Assembly: GCA_019118935.1 (NCBI GenBank)
Contig: DWXY01000124.1
Coordinates: 36,329 to 100,328, forward strand
Source of the DNA: Candidatus Oscillibacter pullicola
GTDB lineage: Bacteria; Bacillota; Clostridia; Oscillospirales; Oscillospiraceae
Reading direction: 5' to 3'
DNA length: 64,000 nucleotides
In this document: one piece after another, positions 56,849 through 64,000 of the stretch
How the letters are laid out: every line of letters begins with the position of its first letter
Position numbering within the stretch: position 1 is the stretch's first letter
The notes under the pieces: generated by a model
Told to the model about the DNA's origin: nothing
The model's database searches: none
What the model saw: the letters and a program-made list of their open reading frames with translations, nothing else
Translations under genes and position numbers: made by a program

Positions 56849-58231
56849 TCACTGCTCCTTCTTGGGCCAGTACTTTTCGATATACTCCGGCTTGATCCGC
56901 TTCAGCTCGCTCTTGGGCAGGATGCTCAGCAGCTCCCAGCCCAGGTCCAGCGTCTCCTGGATGGAACGGTTCTCCTCGTAGCCCTGGTTCACATACCGCT
57001 TCTCAAACTCGTCGGCGAATTTGGCGTACAGCAGGTCCGTGGGCGTCAGGGCCGCCTCGCCCAGAATGGACATCAATTCCTTGTTGTCCTTGCCGGTGGA
57101 GTAGGCCGCGAACAGCTGGTTCATGGTGCCGGAGTGGTCCTCCCGGGTCTTGCCCTCGCCGATGCCCTTGTCCTTCAGACGGCTCAGGGACGGCAGCACG
57201 TCCACCGGCGGGTGGATGCCCTTGCGGTACAGCTCCCGGCTGAGGATGATCTGCCCCTCGGTGATATAGCCCGTCAGGTCGGGGATCGGGTGGGTCTTGT
57301 CATCCTCCGGCATGGTCAGAATGGGGATCAGGGTGATGGAGCCCTTCTTCCCCAGCTGGCGGCCGGCCCGCTCGTAGATCGTGGCCAGGTTCGTGTACAG
57401 ATACCCGGGGAAGCCGCGGCGGCCGGGGACCTCCTTCTTGGCGGCGGAGACCTCCCGCAATGCCTCGGCGTAGTTGGTGATGTCGGTCATGATGACCAGC
57501 ACGTGCATATCCTTCTCAAAGGCCAGATACTCCGCGGCGGTCAGGGCCATCCGGGGCGTGGCGATGCGCTCCACCGCCGGGTCGTTGGCGAGATTGGAGA
57601 ACATGACCGTCCGGTCGATGGCGCCGGTGCGCTTGAACTCGCTGACGAAGAACTCCGACTCCTCGAAGGTGATGCCGATGGCGGCGAACACCACGGCAAA
57701 CTTGGAGGTGTCGTCCCCGATCACCTTGGCCTGCCGGGCGATCTGGGCCGCCAGATTGGCGTGGGGCAGGCCGGAGCCGGAGAAGATGGGCAGCTTCTGC
57801 CCGCGGACCAGGGTGTTCAGCCCGTCGATGGTGCTGACGCCGGTCTGGATGAACTCGTTGGGGTAGTCCCGGGCCGCCGGGTTCATGGGCAGGCCGTTGA
57901 TGTCCCGGTACTCCTCCGCCAGGATCTCCGGCCCGCCGTCGATGGGCCGGCCCATGCCGTTGAACACCCGGCCCAGCATATCGGCGGACACGCCCAGCTG
58001 CAGCGGGTGGCCCAGGAAGCGGACCTTGGCGTCCGCCAGGTTGATGCCGGCGGCGGACTCGAACAGCTGCACCACGGCGGTGTCGCCGTTGACCTCCAGC
58101 ACCTGGCCCCGGCGGACGGAGCCGTCGTGGAGCTCCACCTCCACCAGCTCGTCATAGGTGACGCCGTCCACCATGCGGACGATCATCAGAGGACTGGCGA
58201 TCTCCTCTACCGTTCTGTATTCCCGGATCAT
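56849..58231 (-). CDS. atpB: V-type ATPase subunit B
   Basis: Subunit B is the regulatory, non-catalytic nucleotide-binding subunit of V1. The 460-residue protein lacks a Walker A lysine motif, having [17 protein letters not shown] instead, as expected. [14 protein letters not shown]-like [14 protein letters not shown] is present. It overlaps subunit A as ATGA. Confidence 0.96.
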   Translation of the reverse strand: MIREYRTVEEIASPLMIVRMVDGVTYDELVEVELHDGSVRRGQVLEVNGDTAVVQLFESAAGINLADAKVRFLGHPLQLGVSADMLGRVFNGMGRPIDGGPEILAEEYRDINGLPMNPAARDYPNEFIQTGVSTIDGLNTLVRGQKLPIFSGSGLPHANLAAQIARQAKVIGDDTSKFAVVFAAIGITFEESEFFVSEFKRTGAIDRTVMFSNLANDPAVERIATPRMALTAAEYLAFEKDMHVLVIMTDITNYAEALREVSAAKKEVPGRRGFPGYLYTNLATIYERAGRQLGKKGSITLIPILTMPEDDKTHPIPDLTGYITEGQIILSRELYRKGIHPPVDVLPSLSRLKDKGIGEGKTREDHSGTMNQLFAAYSTGKDNKELMSILGEAALTPTDLLYAKFADEFEKRYVNQGYEENRSIQETLDLGWELLSILPKSELKRIKPEYIEKYWPKKEQ

Positions 58232-60000
58232 GCGTCCTCCCCTCCTTCCTCCGCAATGGCGGTGATCTCCTGCTCCATCTCGGCGGAGATCTGCTGGTAG
58301 ACCTGCTGGTACTCCTCAGCCGGCACGCTCTTGGCCCGGCCGATCTTCTCACGGGACGGAACGGCGAAGAGCTTCGCCACCGGCGCGCCCTTGGCGATGG
58401 CCTCCCGGCACAGCCGGTCGTACCGCAGGACCATGGCCAGCAGCTTTTCCTGCCGGTCGTAGCTGGAGAAGCTGTCCACATCCGCAAAGGCGTTCTGCTG
58501 CAGGAAGTCCTCCCGCACCATCCGCGCCACCTCCAGCGTCAGCTGGTCCGCCGGGGACAGGGCGTCCTTGCCCACCAGCTGGACGATCTCGTTCAGGCTG
58601 GCCTCGCTCTGGAGGATGCTCATGGCGCTGGCCCGGTCCTCCAGGAACTCCGGTCCCAGGTTCTCGTCGAACCAGGGCTTCAGGGAGTCCAGATACAGGG
58701 AGTAGGAGTTCAGCCAGTTGATGGCTGGGAAGTGGCGCTTGTAGGCCAGGGACGAATCCAGGGCCCAGAAGACCTTGACGATCCGCATGGTGGCCTGTGC
58801 CACGGGCTCGGACAGGTCGCCGCCCGGCGGCGACACGGCGCCCACGGCGGTGAGGCTGCCCCGGCGGTCGTCGGAGCCGATGCAGGCCACGCTGCCGGCC
58901 CGCTCGTAGAACTGGGCCAGGCGGGAGGCAAGGTACGCGGGGTAGCCCTCCTCGCCGGGCATCTCCTCCAGCCGGCCGGACATCTCGCGCAGGGCCTCCG
59001 CCCAGCGGGAGGTGGAGTCGGCGATGACCGCCACGTCGTAGCCCATGTCCCGGAAGTACTCCGCGATGGTGATGCCGGTGTAGACCGACGCCTCACGGGC
59101 GGCCACGGGCATATCGGAGGTGTTGGCGATCAGCACCGTCCGCTTCATCAACGACTCCCCGGTGCGGGGGTCCTTCAGCTCCGGGAACTCCCGGAGCACG
59201 TCGGTCATCTCGTTGCCCCGCTCGCCGCAGCCGATGTAGACCACGATGTCCACATCCGCCCACTTGGCCAGCTGGTGCTGCACCACAGTCTTGCCGGAGC
59301 CGAAGGGCCCGGGCACGGCGGCGGTGCCGCCCTTGGCGATGGGAAACAGGGTGTCAATGACCCGCTGGCCGGAGCACAACGGCCGCTTGGGGGGATATTT
59401 GTGCTTGTAGGGCCGCCCGATCCGGACCGGCCACTTCTGCACCATGGTCAGGGGCACGTCCTCCCCCTTGTCGGTGCGCAGGGTGGCCACGGTCTCCTCC
59501 ACGGTGAAGGAGCCGCTCCTGATGTCCGTGATGGTGCCGCTCATGTTGGGAGGCACCATGATCTTGTGGAGCACCACCGGCGTCTCCGGCACGGTGCCGA
59601 TCACGTCGCCGCCCTCCACCTTCGTGCCGGGGGTAACCGCGGCGGTGAAGTCCCATTTCTTCTCCCGGTCCAGGGCGGGGACCTCCACGCCCCGGGTGAT
59701 GTTGGCGCCCACCTTCTCCACGATCTTCTCCAGCGGCCGCTGGATGCCGTCGTAGATGCCCTCGATCATGCCGGGGCCCAGCTCCACGCTCATGGGTGCG
59801 CCGGTGGTGACCACCTCCGCCCCCGGCCCCAGGCCGGAGGTCTCCTCGTACACCTGAATGGAGGCGGAGTCCCCCTTCATCGTCAAAATCTCGCCGATCA
59901 GCCGCTGGGGGCCGACGCGGACCACGTCGGACATGTTGGCGTCCGCCAGGCCCGTGGCCACCACCAGCGGTCCGGATACCTTCACAATCTTACCGCTCAA
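58228..60000 (-). CDS. atpA: V-type ATPase catalytic subunit A
   Basis: Subunit A hydrolyses or makes ATP in V1. The 590-residue protein has Walker [12 protein letters not shown] (about 229-239), [10 protein letters not shown] and the non-homologous insert region typical of A subunits (about 110-200, KYPPKRPL). The start codon is a TTG at 60000 ([10 protein letters not shown]) with AGAAGG upstream. A 465-nt hairpin-rich gap separates it from subunit F. Confidence 0.96.
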   Translation of the reverse strand: MSGKIVKVSGPLVVATGLADANMSDVVRVGPQRLIGEILTMKGDSASIQVYEETSGLGPGAEVVTTGAPMSVELGPGMIEGIYDGIQRPLEKIVEKVGANITRGVEVPALDREKKWDFTAAVTPGTKVEGGDVIGTVPETPVVLHKIMVPPNMSGTITDIRSGSFTVEETVATLRTDKGEDVPLTMVQKWPVRIGRPYKHKYPPKRPLCSGQRVIDTLFPIAKGGTAAVPGPFGSGKTVVQHQLAKWADVDIVVYIGCGERGNEMTDVLREFPELKDPRTGESLMKRTVLIANTSDMPVAAREASVYTGITIAEYFRDMGYDVAVIADSTSRWAEALREMSGRLEEMPGEEGYPAYLASRLAQFYERAGSVACIGSDDRRGSLTAVGAVSPPGGDLSEPVAQATMRIVKVFWALDSSLAYKRHFPAINWLNSYSLYLDSLKPWFDENLGPEFLEDRASAMSILQSEASLNEIVQLVGKDALSPADQLTLEVARMVREDFLQQNAFADVDSFSSYDRQEKLLAMVLRYDRLCREAIAKGAPVAKLFAVPSREKIGRAKSVPAEEYQQVYQQISAEMEQEITAIAEEGGEDA

Positions 60001-60465
60001 ACTCGCTCAACCTTCTTTCACACCAGTTTCGCCAGCAGGAATCGGCCCCTTCGGGAAAAGGGCCAGGAAAAACCATGGTTTTCCGGTTCTTCCGCCGTAA
60101 GGCGGGAGAAGAATTTCCAATCATTTTCGGCAGGACATGTGCCTGCCGAAAATACCCCGACTCAGCCTCGGCCCAAAGGAGCGGGCCTCGGCAGACCCGG
60201 CGGCAGGATGCCGGGCCAGCCGCCTTGGGCGGCGTTCACCAGTCCGCGCCTAAGCCGCTGGAAGCGGCGCGGAAGTACCCTTGGGGTGCAGACTGGTGAG
60301 GGGGTTCAGCGGAAGCGGGCACCGCCCGCCGGAGCGTCTAAGGGGAAACAGCCGAAGCGCCGCCAGCGGCGGAAAAAACGAGGCTGTTTCGAGGCAGCGG
60401 CGCGATTGGCGGCCCAAGCAGGGCCGGGAATCGCAATGCCGCAGCGGTGTCAGCCCGCTCCCTCT
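60001..60465 (-). other. Hairpin-rich 465-nt insertion inside the V-ATPase operon
   Basis: No gene fits here, although F and A are normally adjacent. At least eight inverted repeats follow one another, including a 12-bp perfect stem ATTTTCGGCAGG/CCTGCCGAAAAT (60123-60153), an 8-bp closing stem CACCAGTC/GACTGGTG (60237-60298) enclosing a second stem CGCGCC/GGCGCG, and GAAACAGCC/GGCTGTTTC (60345-60390) enclosing CCGCC-AG-GGCGG. It could be an untranslated RNA, a repeat, or an mRNA stability element. It does not match the foldback repeats. Confidence 0.6.
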
Positions 60466-60786
60466 TTACAGAATGTCCGCGCCCACCGCTCTCTGAATGG
60501 ACTGCTGGATGTTGTTCATGCCGATGCCGAGGGAGCCCTCCCGGCCGGGGATCAGGATGATGGCGGGCCGCAGCTCGTCCTTATACCGGTCCAGCACGTC
60601 CGGCAGGTCCTTTGCCAGCTGCTCCGTCAGATAGATGATGCCGCAGTCGCCGCTCTTCGCCAGCTCCCGGATGGTCTCCCGGGCCTCCTCGGGGGCGGTG
60701 ACGGGATACGTCTCCAGTCCCAGGGCCCGGAAGCCCATGACGGACTCCCAGCTGCCGATCACGGCGATCCGATACGTTGTGGCCAT
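60466..60786 (-). CDS. atpF: V-type ATPase subunit F
   Basis: Subunit F binds the D shaft at the bottom of V1. The 106-residue protein has RIAVIGSWESVMGFRALG and the central IIYLTEQLAKDLPDVLDRYKDELRP, typical of the family. AAGGAGG precedes the ATG at 60786. Named after the V-type nomenclature. Confidence 0.93.
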   Translation of the reverse strand: MATTYRIAVIGSWESVMGFRALGLETYPVTAPEEARETIRELAKSGDCGIIYLTEQLAKDLPDVLDRYKDELRPAIILIPGREGSLGIGMNNIQQSIQRAVGADIL

Positions 60787-60798
60787 GGCGCCGCCTCC

Positions 60799-61803
60799 TT
60801 ACACATAGCTTGCCCGCAGGCGGGTGCGGATCACCGCCGGGTCGATGCCGGCGGCGCGGCCCATCAGCAGGATCCGCAGGTTCGTGTACTCCGTCTCCCG
60901 TGCGGCCAGATAGCCCACCAGCGGGGCCTCGCCGAAGGGCACGGACTGGGCGCCCGCCAGATAGTCCCCCACCGCGTCGTCACAGAGCTTTTCAAACGCC
61001 GTCAGGGGGCCGCCCTTCAGGGCCTCCGCCCCTGCCTCCGCGGCGTCGCGGAAGCGGGTGGCGCCGTAGAGCTCCCGCAGGCCCGCGGCCCCGCCGGCGG
61101 CGGCCTTTGCCACCGCATCCGGAGCGAGGTCTCCCCCCTCCAGCAGCGCGCCCAGGAGGAAATCCGCCCCCTTTCCCATGCGCAGCGTCCGCACCGCCGT
61201 CCGCAGGTTCACCGCGTCGATCTGCACCGCCACATAGCCCCGGAGGAACGCGCTTCCGGTCTCCTCCGCCAGGGCCGCCATATCCCGGTAACACCACCGG
61301 TCCAGCACGATGTCGCTGAGCTGGGGATCCCGGGTGGTGTCCAGCACCTCCCGGGCCTCCGCCACGGCGGCGGCCAGCGTCTCCGGCAGGCCGTCCAGTT
61401 CCCGGGAGCGGACCGCCTCCGCCAGTTCGGCGGTGCTTATCCGGCCCATGTCCATCAGCATACGGTCCGGGGCGGCGCCCACGGCCTCCGCCTTCAGCAG
61501 GGCCTTCACATTATGATAGTCGTATTTCACTTTGAAGAGATCGATATACCGGGCGTCCGGCGTTCCCTCCGCCAGGTCGGCCAAGGTGGCCTCCCGCACG
61601 GCGGACAGCGCCGCGTCCATGGCCTCCGGCCGCCGGGGATCCAGCTGGGGATACCCCCACTCCTGCAGGAGCTTCCCCGCGTCCTCGCCGCTTTTGGCAT
61701 CCAGGATCTGCTCCATCCGCTCCGCCGTCAGAAGTCCCGTCTCCAGGGCCTTCACCCGGGCGGAGATCACCAGGTAATCGGTGTCCTTGATGGTCTTTGC
61801 CAA
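60799..61803 (-). CDS. atpC: V-type ATPase subunit C (d-type, AC39-like)
   Basis: Subunit C connects V1 to the membrane rotor. The 334-residue protein is mostly helical with the N-terminal DTDYLVISARVKALETGLL and repeated ARExEYxNLRILLMGRAAG near the C-terminus. I use the TTG at 61803, 7 nt after AAGGAGG; the longer frame to 61920 has no ribosome site and overlaps subunit E. Confidence 0.93.
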   Translation of the reverse strand: MAKTIKDTDYLVISARVKALETGLLTAERMEQILDAKSGEDAGKLLQEWGYPQLDPRRPEAMDAALSAVREATLADLAEGTPDARYIDLFKVKYDYHNVKALLKAEAVGAAPDRMLMDMGRISTAELAEAVRSRELDGLPETLAAAVAEAREVLDTTRDPQLSDIVLDRWCYRDMAALAEETGSAFLRGYVAVQIDAVNLRTAVRTLRMGKGADFLLGALLEGGDLAPDAVAKAAAGGAAGLRELYGATRFRDAAEAGAEALKGGPLTAFEKLCDDAVGDYLAGAQSVPFGEAPLVGYLAARETEYTNLRILLMGRAAGIDPAVIRTRLRASYV

Positions 61804-61819
61804 GCCGACGCCTCCTTCC

Positions 61820-62506
61820 TCACGCCTCCGGGAACAGCAGCTTCGCCACCTCGCCGGCAGTCTGCTCCCGCTCCGCGCGCACCAGGGCGTCAAAGGTGCA
61901 GTTGACCTCGATGCGCCCATCCTTCAGGATGAAGCCGCCCGAGATGTCGCGGGTCTCCTCCGACACGGCCAGCATGGCTGTGCCCTGGGCGAAGGCGCTG
62001 ACGCCGGCGGCCACCTTGTTCAGGAGATTTGCCACCACGCCGTCCCCGAGGGGCAGCTCCGGCGCGGCCTCCTTGGCCAGCAGCTCGTTGGCCCGGGCCA
62101 CAGCCGCCTTGCCGGCGCCCTCCCGGTCCTCCGGGGAGAAGACGACCTCCTCCCGTCCGGTGGAGGACGCCCGCACCAGCAGCGCCGCCAGCAGCTCCAC
62201 ATACTGTTCCTGCGGCAGGGAGCGCAGCTTTTCCAGCGCCCGCTGGTAGGCCCGCTCCACCATCTCCTGCTTGGCAGTCAGAAGCGTTTTCCGTGCCTCC
62301 ATCTGGGCGGCGCTGACAAGGCGCTCCTCCCGCTCCGCCGCGGCCCTCTCGCTCTTGGCCAGCAGGTCCCGGTCCTCGGCCTCCGCCTGGGTGCGGAACT
62401 TGTCGGCCGCGGCCTCCGCCTGGGCGGCGGCGTCCGCCAGGATGCGGTCGATCTCCGCCTGGGTGTCCGCGCCGATCCGCTGTGTGATCTTGTCGATACC
62501 GTTCAT
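61820..62506 (-). CDS. atpE: V-type ATPase subunit E
   Basis: Subunit E forms the peripheral stalk. The 228-residue protein has a long charged N-terminal helix (about 1-90) and a globular C-terminal domain with DISGGFILKDGRIEVNCTFD. It lies 22 bp after subunit K. Confidence 0.92.
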   Translation of the reverse strand: MNGIDKITQRIGADTQAEIDRILADAAAQAEAAADKFRTQAEAEDRDLLAKSERAAAEREERLVSAAQMEARKTLLTAKQEMVERAYQRALEKLRSLPQEQYVELLAALLVRASSTGREEVVFSPEDREGAGKAAVARANELLAKEAAPELPLGDGVVANLLNKVAAGVSAFAQGTAMLAVSEETRDISGGFILKDGRIEVNCTFDALVRAEREQTAGEVAKLLFPEA

Positions 62507-62528
62507 ACTCTGTCCCCTTTCTCCAGGG

Positions 62529-64000
<1,472 letters not shown>

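Noticed and set aside
58732-61905. 1057-codon plus-strand open frame
   Set aside because: Antisense shadow of V-ATPase genes A, F and C running through the hairpin-rich gap; composition is typical of GC-rich shadow frames.

Overview
The window is a dense, GC-rich, mostly minus-strand stretch of a chromosome. It looks like an anaerobic, endospore-forming Clostridia member, probably an Oscillospiraceae-type gut bacterium (related to Flavonifractor, Lawsonibacter or Oscillibacter; inferred from gene content and style, not from a search). Supporting evidence: a complete spoIIIAA-AH operon with a sigma-E promoter, SigH, YunB and SpoIIM; a sodium-type V-ATPase; a flavodiiron protein; asparagine synthetase A; and clostridial families such as DUF4364, TIGR04086, DUF1858 and C_GCAxxG_C_C.

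Layout from left to right. 1-2.8 kb: yunB (cut by the window edge), murD, and a divergent RNase P RNA whose P12 arm carries a 225-nt hairpin insert. 2.8-4.7 kb: a small cluster (DUF6291, HTH membrane regulator, 54-aa ORF). 4.7-9.9 kb: yebC, nif3, trmK, DUF1858, a zinc-ribbon gene, sigH and glmM. 10.7-14.3 kb: a divergent HTH/small-ORF pair around a 34-bp palindrome, then ruvCAB. 15.2-20.3 kb: an ECF sigma/DUF4179 pair, xerD, spoIIM, TIGR04086 and yajC, followed by tgt. 22.1-30.8 kb: the OLE-type neighbourhood asp23, nusB, xseAB, ispA, OLE RNA, oapA, dxs, tlyA, nadK, argR. 31-35.6 kb: spoIIIA operon. 35.7-37.7 kb (plus): HTH regulator with four paralogous membrane proteins. 37.8-43.2 kb: Cys-rich protein, DUF4364, dnaE. 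43.2-49.8 kb: hprK, ROK kinase, murB, rapZ, yvcK, whiA and two small genes leading into dnaE. 50-54.6 kb (plus): crcB, rpmB, GNAT, gltX, a SpoIIM-family gene, asnA. 54.7-64 kb: fprA and the V-ATPase operon (I-K-E-C-F-gap-A-B-D), with subunit I cut by the right edge.

The most unusual material is non-coding. Three copies (about 577-654 bp) of a foldback repeat with terminal hairpins and long inverted ends sit between host genes at about 10.0, 14.4 and 21.5 kb. Two of them share the same arrangement; the third has its interior flipped relative to its ends. An OLE-like RNA (about 660 nt) lies directly before its predicted membrane partner OapA. A 465-nt chain of hairpins interrupts the V-ATPase operon between subunits F and A. 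The RNase P insert is bounded by perfect 31-bp inverted repeats.

Working together, most genes are housekeeping: cell wall (murD, murB, glmM), recombination (ruvCAB, xerD), isoprenoids (ispA, dxs), translation (gltX, rpmB, tgt, trmK, tlyA), and carbon and envelope control (hprK, yvcK, rapZ, whiA). They are interleaved with sporulation genes. I saw no tRNA, rRNA, CRISPR array, transposase gene or prophage module.
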